This document shows positions 53,316-62,485 of a stretch of 64,000 nucleotides of DNA, in pieces. Under the pieces are notes generated by a model, which was not told the DNA's origin, searched no databases, and was given only the letters and a program-made list of their open reading frames with translations. A program made the translations under genes and the position numbers. The DNA lies in the NCBI GenBank assembly GCA_964460035.1, contig CAYWPG010000015.1, positions 1 through 64,000 of the forward strand, written 5' to 3'. Positions within the stretch are counted from its first letter, which is position 1; the number at the start of each line of letters is the position of its first letter. The stretch is from CAYWPG01 sp964460035 (GTDB lineage: Bacteria; Pseudomonadota; Gammaproteobacteria; Nitrococcales; AK92).

Positions 53316-53933
53316 TCATCGCACCCCGCTCACGTTCGATGTCGGGTTCACGAGCGGGCCGCCATATCCGGCAACGGCCCGTCGCATCCATTGGCGCAAC
53401 AACGCCAGTCCCTGCGGCCAATCGCCGTGACCGGAAGCAACGTTGATATGGCCGACACCTGGCAGGCAGACGAATTCTCCTCCCCAGGCCTGCGCGAACG
53501 CCCGCGCCCGCTCGGCGCTGGCGGCCGGGTCGTTGCTGCTGCCCACCGTCAGCGTCGGAAACGGCAGCCGGGTAAGCGGAATCGGCCGAAACGGCACCAG
53601 CTCCGCCGGCGCATCGGCGCGTTCCACATCCGCTGGCGCTACCATCAGCGCACCGCATACCTTGGGGTCGAACGATCGCGCTGCCCAGTGGGCAACGGTA
53701 ATGCAGCCCAGGCTATGAGCCACCAGCACCACCGGGCCGCGCTGCAGCCGCAGCGCAGCCGCCAGCTCGGATACCCACGGCCGGACCTGCGGCCGGGCCC
53801 AGTCGGCCTGTTCCACCGCCGCGGCGCGGGGCACGCGGGCCAGCCAGCGCCGCTGCCAGTGTCCGGGACCGGAGCCGTTCCAGCCGGGCACCATCAGCAA
53901 TGTGGGCTCTGTCCATCGCTGCATCCGTTCCAC
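53316..53933 (-). CDS. Alpha/beta hydrolase, RBBP9/YdeN family
   Basis: The 205-residue serine hydrolase has VPGWNGSGPGHWQRRW at the N-terminus, the nucleophile elbow GPVVLVAHSLGC, and GHINVASGHGDW with the catalytic histidine. The fold and length fit the RBBP9/YdeN family. It starts 12 bases after the cysA stop, so it is probably in the sulfate transport operon. Its substrate is unknown; a sulfur ester or thioester is only a guess from context. Confidence 0.85.
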   Translation of the reverse strand: MERMQRWTEPTLLMVPGWNGSGPGHWQRRWLARVPRAAAVEQADWARPQVRPWVSELAAALRLQRGPVVLVAHSLGCITVAHWAARSFDPKVCGALMVAPADVERADAPAELVPFRPIPLTRLPFPTLTVGSSNDPAASAERARAFAQAWGGEFVCLPGVGHINVASGHGDWPQGLALLRQWMRRAVAGYGGPLVNPTSNVSGVR

Positions 53934-53945
53934 CGTCCCCCTCCG

Positions 53946-55070
<1,125 letters not shown>

Positions 55071-55087
55071 GATTCGGTCCTGCGCAG

Positions 55088-55966
55088 TTAGTGGCGGCGT
55101 CGGCGCTCGTCCTTCCACTCGATGAAGCTCTTCACCACGATGGTGACTATGGCCAGCCCTGCGAGCAGCGAGGAGACCGCGAAGGCGGCGGTGAACAGAT
55201 ACTCGTTGTAGAGCACCTCGATATGCAGCGGCATGGTGTTGGTCTCGCCGCGGATGCGGCCGGAAACCACTGCCACCGCACCGAATTCGCCCATGGCACG
55301 CGCGTTGGCGAGGATCGCCCCATAGAGCAGCCCCCATTTCACGTTGGGCAGGGTGACGCGCCAGAAGGTCCGCCAGCCGCTTGCACCCAGCGTGAGCGAG
55401 GCCTCTTCTTCATCCTTGCCCTGCGCCTGCATCAGCGGTATCAGCTCGCGGGCGACGAACGGCAAGGTGCCGAAAGCGATCACCAGGATGATGCCCGGGA
55501 CCGCGAAAATGATGCGTATGCCATGCTCGGCCAGCAGCGGGCCCAGCCAGCCTTGCGAGCCGAGCAGGATTACGAAGATCAGTCCGGCCACCACCGGCGA
55601 GATCGCGAACGGCAGGTCGATCAGGGTCACCAGCAGCGCCTTGCCGCGGAACTCGAACTTGGCGATGGCCCAGGCGGCCACCACGCCAAACACCAGGTTC
55701 AGCGGCACGACGATAGCCGCCACCGTCAGGGTCAGACGTATGGCCGCAACGGCATCGGGCTCGACTATGGCCTCGTACCAGACCCGCAGGCCCTGCTCGA
55801 AGGCGCCCCACAGCACCACCGCCAGCGGCAGCACCAGGAACAGCGCGAGAAACCCCAGCGCAACACCGAGCAAAGTGCGGCGCAGCCAGGCGGGCTCCGC
55901 CGTCGCGTCGTGCCAGGCGTTGCCGCGCGAACGCGGCAGGGCAATCGTGTCGGCAACTGTGCTCAT
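55088..55966 (-). CDS. cysW: Sulfate ABC transporter permease CysW
   Basis: The 292-residue permease has six membrane segments and the inner loop EEASLTLGASGWRTFWRVTLPNV that meets the ATPase. ARAMGEFGAVAVVSGRIRGETNT is the CysW hallmark. The ATG at 55966 has AGGAGGAG upstream and overlaps the cysT stop by four bases. Confidence 0.95.
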   Translation of the reverse strand: MSTVADTIALPRSRGNAWHDATAEPAWLRRTLLGVALGFLALFLVLPLAVVLWGAFEQGLRVWYEAIVEPDAVAAIRLTLTVAAIVVPLNLVFGVVAAWAIAKFEFRGKALLVTLIDLPFAISPVVAGLIFVILLGSQGWLGPLLAEHGIRIIFAVPGIILVIAFGTLPFVARELIPLMQAQGKDEEEASLTLGASGWRTFWRVTLPNVKWGLLYGAILANARAMGEFGAVAVVSGRIRGETNTMPLHIEVLYNEYLFTAAFAVSSLLAGLAIVTIVVKSFIEWKDERRRRH

Positions 55967-56793
55967 CGGCTCCTCCTGCTCGCCCACCATTGCAGGCCGT
56001 TGATGATCAGCAGCATCAGGAACGCGGCGAGCAGCATGACCGTGCCGATGGCCGCAGCGCCCGGATAGTCGTACTGCTCTGCCTTGGCGACGATCAGCAG
56101 CGGCGTGATTTCGGTGCGAAACGGCAGATTGCCGGAGATGAAGATCACCGAGCCGTATTCGCCCACCGCACGGGCGAACGCCAGCGCGAAGCCGGTCAAC
56201 AAGGACGGAACCAGCGCCGGTATCACCACTCGGCGAATGGTGGTCAGGCGGCCCGCGCCCAGGCTAGCGGACGCCTCTTCCACCTCCCTGTCCAGCTCTT
56301 CCAGCACCGGCTGCACCGTCCGCACCACGAACGGCAAGCCGATATAGGTCAGCGCCACCACCACGCCCAGCTGCGTGTAGGCCACCTGAATCCCGAGCGC
56401 GTCCAGGTATTGGCCTATCCAGCCGGTCGGGGCGTACAGCGTCACCAGCGCGATGCCGGCCACTGCCGTGGGCATGGCGAACGGCAGATCGACCAGCGCA
56501 TCCACCACGCGCTTGCCGAAGAAGTCGTAGCGCACCAGCACCCATGCCACGATGGCGCCGAACACGAGATTCAGGCTCGCGGCCAGGAAGGACGCGCCGA
56601 ACGAAAGCCGGTAGGAAGCCGCGACCTGGCGGTCGCTCACGGCGTCCCAGAAATCGGACCAGCTCATTTGCGCCGTATACAGCAGCAGCCCCGCTATCGG
56701 CAGCAGCAGAATCAGCCCGAGGTAGAAGACGGTAAAGCCCATGGTCAGCCCGAAACCGGGAATGACGCTTGGCTGGCGTAGTGCAATCCTCAT
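55963..56793 (-). CDS. cysT: Sulfate ABC transporter permease CysT (CysU)
   Basis: The 276-residue permease has LPFAMPTAVAGIALVTLYAPTGWIG, EEASASLGAGRLTTIRRVVIP and ARAVGEYGSVIFISGN, all typical of CysT. It pairs with CysW in the membrane. About 120 bases separate it from sbp, a somewhat long gap for the operon. Confidence 0.95.
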   Translation of the reverse strand: MRIALRQPSVIPGFGLTMGFTVFYLGLILLLPIAGLLLYTAQMSWSDFWDAVSDRQVAASYRLSFGASFLAASLNLVFGAIVAWVLVRYDFFGKRVVDALVDLPFAMPTAVAGIALVTLYAPTGWIGQYLDALGIQVAYTQLGVVVALTYIGLPFVVRTVQPVLEELDREVEEASASLGAGRLTTIRRVVIPALVPSLLTGFALAFARAVGEYGSVIFISGNLPFRTEITPLLIVAKAEQYDYPGAAAIGTVMLLAAFLMLLIINGLQWWASRRSR

Positions 56794-56915
56794 ACGCGCG
56801 CCGGGGCGGCAAATGCCTCCACCAATGCGTCCACCCTGCGGTCACAGCCGTGGCGAGCAGGCTGTGCCAACAGGGTGCAACGCCAAAGAGAAGGCAGGTC
56901 CGCCCTTGCCCTCCC

Positions 56916-57932
56916 TTATCGGTTGATCTCGTTGAGCATGCGGTCGAACACCCCGCCGTCGTTGAAGTGCGTGCGTTGCGCCGTCTCCCAGCCGCCGAAC
57001 ACCTCGTCGATGGTGAACAGTTTCAGGTCCGGGAACTGCTCGGCGAACTCCGCGGCGATCTTCGGATTGGACGGCCGGTAGTAGTGCTTGCCGGCCAGAC
57101 GCTGTGCCTCGTCCGAGTACAGGTAGCGCAGGTAGGCCTCGGCCGCTTCGCGGGTGCCCTTACGATCCACATTGCGATCCACCACCGTCACCGGCGGTTC
57201 GGCGAGAATGCTCACCGACGGGACGACGATTTCATACTGGCCGCGGCCAAGCTGCTCCACCGACAAGAGCGCTTCGTTCTCCCAGGCGATGAACACATCG
57301 CCTATGCGCCGCTGTACGAAGGTGTTGGTCGCGCCGCGGGCGCCGGAATCCAGCACCGGCACGTTGGCGAAGATGCGCCGCACAAAGTCGTAGGCCTGCT
57401 CGTCGCTGCCGTAGCGCTGCTTGGCGTAGCCCCAGGCGGCCAGATAGTTCCAGCGCGCGCCGCCCGAGGTTTTCGGGTTGGGCGTGATGACCTGCACATC
57501 CTCGCGTACCAGATCGTCCCAGTCGCGGATGTTCTTGGGGTTGCCCTTGCGCACCAGCAGCACGATGGTGGACGTATACGGCGAGCTATTGCCGGGCAGC
57601 CGCGCCTGCCAGCCTTCCGGAATCAGGTCCGCGCGCTGGCGCAGCGCATCGACGTCGTAGGCCAGGGCCAGCGTCACCACATCGGCATCCAGACCGTCGA
57701 TCACCGAACGGGCCTGAGAACCGGAGCCGCCATGCGACATCCGCACCGTTGCGCGGCTGCCCGTCTGTTCCTGCCAATGTTTGGCGAACAACTGATTGTA
57801 TTCGCGGTAAAACTCCCGCGTCGGGTCGTAGGAAACGTTCAGAAGCGTGACATCCTGCGCCAGGCCTAGCACTGGCAAGGCTAGGCCTACGGTCAGCACG
57901 GACAGAATCAACAAGCGGACGAATCGAGACAT
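56916..57932 (-). CDS. sbp: Sulfate-binding protein Sbp
   Basis: The roughly 338-residue periplasmic protein has a signal peptide ending near LGLAQD. The body matches Sbp/CysP: LLNVSYDPTREFYREYNQLF, SHGGSGSQARSVIDGLDADVVTLAL, NPKTSGGARWNYLAAWGYA and VFIAWENEALL. It delivers sulfate to CysTWA. I use the ATG at 57932; another lies five codons upstream. First gene of an operon with a sigma-54-type promoter, whereas in enteric bacteria the orthologue is CysB-dependent. Confidence 0.95.
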   Translation of the reverse strand: MSRFVRLLILSVLTVGLALPVLGLAQDVTLLNVSYDPTREFYREYNQLFAKHWQEQTGSRATVRMSHGGSGSQARSVIDGLDADVVTLALAYDVDALRQRADLIPEGWQARLPGNSSPYTSTIVLLVRKGNPKNIRDWDDLVREDVQVITPNPKTSGGARWNYLAAWGYAKQRYGSDEQAYDFVRRIFANVPVLDSGARGATNTFVQRRIGDVFIAWENEALLSVEQLGRGQYEIVVPSVSILAEPPVTVVDRNVDRKGTREAAEAYLRYLYSDEAQRLAGKHYYRPSNPKIAAEFAEQFPDLKLFTIDEVFGGWETAQRTHFNDGGVFDRMLNEINR

Positions 57933-58010
57933 TACGGGCACTCCCAAAGGTTATCGGGCTTGCCGCGCCGGCGGGCACGGCAAGCTCCCATGTAACTGCG
58001 AGCCACCTAG

Positions 58011-58025
58011 TCAAGACTCGTGCCA
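58011..58025 (-). promoter_or_regulatory. Sigma-54 promoter of sbp-cysTWA
   Basis: The minus strand reads TGGCACGAGTCTTGA, matching ten of eleven -24/-12 positions with correct spacing; the one mismatch is the last C of TTGC. Transcription would begin near 58000, about 68 bases before the sbp ATG. Three activator-type sites lie 65-122 bases upstream. Confidence 0.7.
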
Positions 58026-58089
58026 AGAACACAAAAGGCTGAACACTCAACCGCTTACAGCGCAGACACGGGCACCACCCCGGGCTTAC

Positions 58090-58147
58090 CCGTTAAATGA
58101 CACGGGAGAATCTGTTGTATTTAACGACATGCCGTTATATTTAACGG
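58090..58147. promoter_or_regulatory. Triple activator-site array between sbp and the second sigma-54 activator
   Basis: Three 16-base sites follow each other: CCGTT-AAATGA-CACGG at 58090, CTGTT-GTATTT-AACGA at 58112 and CCGTT-ATATTT-AACGG at 58132. Their starts are 22 and 20 bases apart, about two helical turns. The last ends one base before the ATG of the activator gene. So the array could both activate sbp and repress or set the level of the activator gene. This is inferred from geometry and from the similar sites before ssuA and the flavin reductase gene. Confidence 0.65.
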
Positions 58148-58148
58148 A

Positions 58149-59678
58149 ATGAACGTCATCCACCCAGTCATGCTCCAAGTCTGGCGCGAGACCTGCCTGC
58201 ACCAGAATCTCCAAGAGAGCACGGACAACCTGTTGCGACTGCTCGAGGACCATGCGGCCTTGAGCGGCCTTGCCATCCTGGAGTTCGTTACCGCCGACAC
58301 CCTTAGGGTGGCCGCACTGACCGGCAGCGGAATACAGCCGCCGGACGAGCGCACCCTACGCGCCCAGGGCAGCTCGCGCTGGGCGCGTTTGGGCGATATC
58401 TGCGATTGGCGCGACCTCGACCGCGCGCGCCTGTCGACCCTGAAGACGCTGGCCACTGACTCCGCATCGGCCTTGTTCTGTCCGCTACGCAGTCATGGCG
58501 AGCCGCTTGGGGTCGCCGTGCTAGCCATCGCAGCCGGCATCTCCCTCGGCGCTGCCGAGCGGCGCCTGGCAGCTGCCCTGATGGACCCGCTCTCCACGGC
58601 ACTGGTAAACCATCGCCGGCTGCAGGAGCTGGAAAGACTTCGGGCGGCGGCCGAAGCGGGTCAGGTCACCCTGGCGCGAAAGCTGGGCAGCCGAGCCTCC
58701 GGCGCAGCCATCGTCGGCGCCGATGGCGACCTGCGCGAGGTCATGGAGCGGGCGCAGCTGGTCTCGGCCACGGACTTGTCCGTGCTGCTGCTGGGAGAAA
58801 CCGGTTCGGGGAAGGAAGTTATCGCGCGCGCGATCCATGACGGTTCGCCACGCGCCAAGGCGCCGTTTATCCGTGTCAACTGCGGCGCCATTCCGGCGGA
58901 TCTGATCGACTCCGAGCTATTCGGCCACGAGCGCGGGAGCTTCACTGGCGCGGTAGCGCGCCGCCAGGGCTGGTTCGAGCGGGCCGACGGCGGCACCTTG
59001 TTCCTGGACGAAATCGGCGAATTGCCTTTGGCCGCGCAGGTGCGTCTGCTGCGCGTGCTGCAGGAAGGCACGCTGCAGCGCGTGGGCGGTACCGACTCGA
59101 TCACGGTGGACGTACGCATCATCGCCGCCACCCATCGCGACCTGGCCGCCATGGTCGCCACCGGCGCGTTCCGCGAAGACCTGTGGTACCGCATCGCGGG
59201 TTTCCCCATCCACATCCCGCCGCTGCGCCAGCGCCCCAACGATTTGGCCGCGCTGGCCGAACACATGGCTCGCCGAGCCGCCGATAAGCTGGGATTGCCG
59301 CTGATACTGCCCACCGCGCAAGACCTTCAGCTGCTCGCCAGCTACAGCTGGCCCGGCAACGTGCGCGAACTGGGTGTGGTGATGGACCGCGCCGCGATTC
59401 TGGGCCAAGGCAGACGCCTCGAAATCCGCGGCGCTCTGGGAGCGGTGCACAGCATCGCGCCCGACCGGCCTGCCACCACGACTCCGCGCAGCGCGCCTGG
59501 CAGCGACTTTCCCACGCTAGAGGAAGTGCAGCGCCGGCATATAGAAGCGGCATTGGAGCGTACGCGCGGACGCGTCGCAGGCCCCGCCGGCGCCGCGGTA
59601 CTGCTGGGGCTGAACCCCGAAACCCTGCGCTCCAGGATGCGAAAACTAGGCATAGACGCAAAACGCTTTCGAAGCTAA
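58149..59678 (+). CDS. Sigma-54-dependent activator, SfnR-like (copy 2)
   Basis: The 509-residue activator has an N-terminal GAF-like sensor (about 20-180), an AAA+ domain with Walker A GETGSGKE (about 217), a GSFTGA loop (about 263) and LFLDEIGELP, and a C-terminal Fis-type helix-turn-helix (GAAVLLGLNPETLRSRMRKLG). It resembles copy 1 throughout the AAA+ and DNA-binding parts. It is transcribed away from sbp. No ribosome site precedes the ATG at 58149; the activator-site array occupies that place. The next ATG, at 58170, is no better. Likely the main regulator of the sulfur genes here. Confidence 0.88.
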   Translation: MNVIHPVMLQVWRETCLHQNLQESTDNLLRLLEDHAALSGLAILEFVTADTLRVAALTGSGIQPPDERTLRAQGSSRWARLGDICDWRDLDRARLSTLKTLATDSASALFCPLRSHGEPLGVAVLAIAAGISLGAAERRLAAALMDPLSTALVNHRRLQELERLRAAAEAGQVTLARKLGSRASGAAIVGADGDLREVMERAQLVSATDLSVLLLGETGSGKEVIARAIHDGSPRAKAPFIRVNCGAIPADLIDSELFGHERGSFTGAVARRQGWFERADGGTLFLDEIGELPLAAQVRLLRVLQEGTLQRVGGTDSITVDVRIIAATHRDLAAMVATGAFREDLWYRIAGFPIHIPPLRQRPNDLAALAEHMARRAADKLGLPLILPTAQDLQLLASYSWPGNVRELGVVMDRAAILGQGRRLEIRGALGAVHSIAPDRPATTTPRSAPGSDFPTLEEVQRRHIEAALERTRGRVAGPAGAAVLLGLNPETLRSRMRKLGIDAKRFRS

Positions 59679-59698
59679 AGCACCGCTGCCGCTGGTGG

Positions 59699-60124
59699 CT
59701 AAGCGACCGGCGAGCGGCCTTCCTCTCGCTCGAACAGCGCCTCGATGATCCTGCACTCCGCCACCCGGCCGCCCCGGCACTGCGAAATCACGGCTCTGAG
59801 CTCGTCCGCCAGGCGCGAGAGCGACTCGATACGCTCTTCGAGCAGCTTCAGGTGATGCGAGGCGATGCGATCCGCTGCGCTGCAATCGGCGTCCGGATCG
59901 TCGGCCAGCGCCAGCAATTCGCTGATAGTCTGCAGATCCAACCCCAATGCGCGCCCGTGGCGGATAAAGCCCAAGCGGTTGATGGCTTCCTCGGTATAAA
60001 GCCGGTAACCGTTCGCTCCGCGCTTGGGAGGCTCGAGCAGCTTCAGTTTTTCATAATGTCGAATCGTCTCCGGCGAACACCCGCTCAAGCGGGCCACCTC
60101 GCCGATCTTCAGCATGCGGCGCAT
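59699..60124 (-). CDS. MerR-family heavy-metal regulator, CadR/PbrR/ZntR-like
   Basis: The 141-residue regulator has the MerR DNA-binding part (LKIGEVARLSGCSPETIRHYEKLKLL), a dimerisation helix, and metal-binding cysteines in the ZntR/CadR positions: DADCSAAD, then SQCRGGRVAEC near the C-terminus. It should sense Zn, Cd or Pb. The ATG at 60124 has AGGGT upstream; an alternative is at 60115. It is divergent from the metal permease, and the operator between fits CadR-type sites. Confidence 0.88.
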   Translation of the reverse strand: MRRMLKIGEVARLSGCSPETIRHYEKLKLLEPPKRGANGYRLYTEEAINRLGFIRHGRALGLDLQTISELLALADDPDADCSAADRIASHHLKLLEERIESLSRLADELRAVISQCRGGRVAECRIIEALFEREEGRSPVA

Positions 60125-60129
60125 GATGC

Positions 60130-60160
60130 TTGACCCTGCAATCGTTACAGGGTCTAGGCT
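60130..60160 (+). promoter_or_regulatory. MerR-type promoter/operator of the metal permease
   Basis: A -35 TTGACC (60130-60135) and -10 TAGGCT (60155-60160) are 19 bases apart, the over-long spacing MerR regulators act on. The spacer contains GACCCTG and CAGGGTC (60132-60138, 60148-60154) as a perfect 7-base inverted repeat, as in CadR/PbrR operators. It directs transcription toward the permease at 60286. Confidence 0.8.
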
Positions 60161-60285
60161 ACGTTCTATCGGCGCGCGATGGCAACGGCACGGTGCGCAT
60201 GCTCCTCGCAACGCCCGCGCGCCCCCAAGCGCGGCTCAGCGATTATCCGCGCCAGCGATGAACCCATAATGCGGAGCCAAAACGC

Positions 60286-61347
60286 ATGATCGTTCCTGTT
60301 CTCGATGAGATCCTGGCGGTGGCACGCGCGGCAGCCCCCTGGCTGCTGCTCGGCCTGTTCGCAGCCGGCTTGATCAAGGCGCTGATACCGGAGCAAAGCC
60401 TTCAGCGCTGGGTCGGCGGCCAGGGCATAGGCGGGATCTCGCGCGCCGCGCTTATCGGCATGCCGCTACCCTTATGCTCCTGCGGCGCTATCCCTACCGC
60501 GCTGACGCTATACCGAGGCGGCGCCGGACGGGGCCCCACAACGGCCTTCCTGGTCGGCACGCCCGGTATAGGAGTGGATTCCATCGCCATCACCTACGCG
60601 CTGCTCGGACCATTCATGACGCTGGTGCGCGCCGCCGGCGCCGTAGTCACGGCCATCGCCACCGGACTATTGGTCGCCGCAACTGGGGAACGTAGCATTA
60701 CGGTTGAACCGCCGACAGCCTGCGCCGCCGATGGCTGCTGCGGCGGCGACGCAAACGAGACGGCCGACACCGCGCCTTTGGGCCAGCGCTTGCTCGCGGG
60801 CCTGCGCTACGCGTTCGGCGATTTGCTCGATGACATCAGCTCCTGGATCTTCATCGGGCTGATCGTCGCCGGCGCACTCATTGCCTTAGTACCGCCCCAG
60901 GCTGCGGCCGCTTACGGCAGCGGTCTGCTACCGATGCTGCTGATGGCCGCAATAGGTATACCGCTCTACATCTGCGCCGCCGCAGCAACTCCGATCGCCG
61001 CCAGCATGCTGCTTGCCGGCGTATCGCCCGGCACGGCACTGGTGTTTCTACTTGCCGGCCCCATCACCAGCATGGCGACCCTGGGAATTCTCCGCCGCGA
61101 AATGGGCAACGCCGCCTTTGCTTGCTACCTCCTGGGCATCTTCGCGACCACTATCCTTATCGGTCTTGCCGTGGACCGGCTGGTCCTGTGGGCGGGCATC
61201 GACATTGCCGCGCAAATCGGTGCCGTTCACGAACTGCTGCCGCAGTGGCTGCAGTGGACTGCGCTGGTCGCGCTGATACTGCTCGCCATACCTCCGCTGC
61301 GCCGGCTCTCGCTCCCATGGCCAGAGGCACGGGCCAGAGGAGATTGA
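60286..61347 (+). CDS. Heavy-metal efflux permease, ArsP/DUF318 (SO_0444) family
   Basis: The 353-residue membrane protein has two homologous halves of about four to five segments each. The signature PLCSCGAIP in the first half, with its thiols facing the substrate path, and IPLYICAAAATPIAASML in the second are typical of the DUF318 permease group. The central cytoplasmic loop is Cys-rich (CAADGCCGG). Members export Cu, Zn, Cd or organoarsenicals. The ATG has GGAG upstream. Its MerR-type promoter ties it to the divergent regulator, favouring Zn/Cd/Pb export. Confidence 0.85.
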   Translation: MIVPVLDEILAVARAAAPWLLLGLFAAGLIKALIPEQSLQRWVGGQGIGGISRAALIGMPLPLCSCGAIPTALTLYRGGAGRGPTTAFLVGTPGIGVDSIAITYALLGPFMTLVRAAGAVVTAIATGLLVAATGERSITVEPPTACAADGCCGGDANETADTAPLGQRLLAGLRYAFGDLLDDISSWIFIGLIVAGALIALVPPQAAAAYGSGLLPMLLMAAIGIPLYICAAAATPIAASMLLAGVSPGTALVFLLAGPITSMATLGILRREMGNAAFACYLLGIFATTILIGLAVDRLVLWAGIDIAAQIGAVHELLPQWLQWTALVALILLAIPPLRRLSLPWPEARARGD

Positions 61348-61490
61348 TGCCTTTCGTGCCCAGGACGCCCTCCCACAGCAGCTGACTCACTGCCCTGAGG
61401 GGATAGTTCCAGTAGGAGCTGGCGCCCTCGGCACGCGCAGCCGCCGCCAGCTACACGGCGCCCGTGATGAGCGAGCGGATCGTAAAACGG

Positions 61491-61527
61491 CAATGGCTGC
61501 GAGCGCTTGAAGCGCGAGCAGCCATTG
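61491..61527 (-). terminator. Strong hairpin terminator-like element
   Basis: The outer arms CAATGGCTGC and GCAGCCATTG pair perfectly over ten bases. Inside them, after a GA/GA internal loop, GCGCTT pairs with AAGCGC around one base. On the minus strand it is followed by CCGTTTTACG, so it could terminate the GDT1 gene, whose stop is 25 bases upstream. It is also placed to stop transcripts from the convergent permease gene. Confidence 0.65.
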
Positions 61528-61551
61528 ACTGACTCCGGCGCAAGACCTTGG

Positions 61552-62103
61552 TCAGGCGAAGAAGGCATACACCCCAAGGCCACTGAACAAGAGCGCGGCA
61601 AGACAGCGGATCGCGCTCAGCGGCAACCGATCGGCCGCGAAATTGCCGGCAAGCACTACCGGAACGTTCGCCGCCAGCATACCCACCGTGGTCCCGACCA
61701 CTACCAGCGCTGTCTGGTCGAACCGTGCGCCCAGCACTGCCGTAGCGACCTGGGTTTTATCGCCGATCTCGACGAAGAAAAAGGCCACCAGCGCGGTGAC
61801 GAACGCTCCGTAGCGCAGCATGCTGCCCGCCTCGCTCTCCTTATCAGGGACGAGAATCCACAACCCCATTGCGATGAACGACCCAGCCAGCAGCCAGCGC
61901 AACACCTCCGGCGAGAAGAACCCGCTGGCCCAGACACCCAGCAGCGCGGCAAGCGCATGATTGGCCAAAGTGGCGATCAGAATACCCAGAATGATCGGCA
62001 CGGGCCGCTGGAAACGAGCGGCGAGAACGAGCGCGAGCAGCTGCGTCTTGTCGCCGATCTCCGCCAGCGCGACGAGAAAGGTGGAGGTGGCTAAGGCTTC
62101 CAC
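61552..62103 (-). CDS. GDT1/TMEM165 (UPF0016) family Mn/cation exporter
   Basis: The 183-residue inner-membrane protein has two repeats of three segments, each with the family signature E-x-G-D-K-T: AEIGDKTQLLALVL and FVEIGDKTQVATAVL. Bacterial members export manganese. The start is GTG at 62103 with GAGGG upstream. A yybP-ykoY-type manganese riboswitch precedes it, with a hairpin next to its ribosome site, so its translation is probably turned on by Mn2+. Confidence 0.92.
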   Translation of the reverse strand: MEALATSTFLVALAEIGDKTQLLALVLAARFQRPVPIILGILIATLANHALAALLGVWASGFFSPEVLRWLLAGSFIAMGLWILVPDKESEAGSMLRYGAFVTALVAFFFVEIGDKTQVATAVLGARFDQTALVVVGTTVGMLAANVPVVLAGNFAADRLPLSAIRCLAALLFSGLGVYAFFA

Positions 62104-62109
62104 GAAAAG

Positions 62110-62280
62110 ACCCTCAGGGGTGGGCCGCGACCAATGACACGACCACCCGCCCACCCCGGGAAAGGCGATCGCGTCATAGGTCTCGCCAAACCGAGGTTGC
62201 GCATGCCATGGCCCATGCGGGCCAAGTATGTTGACAGGCGCCCTTCGCCGTAGCGAAGGCGGCTACTCCCCTAAGACGGC
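62110..62280 (-). ncRNA. yybP-ykoY manganese riboswitch with expression platform
   Basis: The minus-strand leader of the GDT1 gene contains the conserved blocks of this aptamer in order: TTAGGGGAGTAGCC (62274-62261), a CCTTCGC/GCGAAGG hairpin, TCAACATAC followed by TTGGC (62234-62221), and GGCGAGACCTATG (62187-62175). CGTC and GACG close the first stem. After it, GGGGTGGGC and GCCCACCCC (62157-62149, 62125-62117) form a 9-base stem directly before the GAGGG ribosome site. The latter looks like a translational switch. Confidence 0.88.
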
Positions 62281-62485
62281 TTGAATGCTAGCATCTTCAT
62301 CCCTGACGGTCTATGCCGCCGGATTCCGGCGCGACTGCGCTCTCTCCTTGATACCGACAGGGACGTCCTTGCAAGGTCCGGCCCCAGCCCCGACTACCAC
62401 ACTCCTTCAGGCTCTGCGCTCTTACAAACTCCAGCGCAGCCGGTGAAGCTTGGTGCATCCGTTCTGCAGGAGAGCGGCGATAGCG

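Noticed and set aside
61395..61470. GTAGGAGC-like and GCCGCC-rich stretch resembling extragenic repeats
   Set aside because: No second copy with the same arms was seen in the window and the folding is poor, so it is not called a repeat element.
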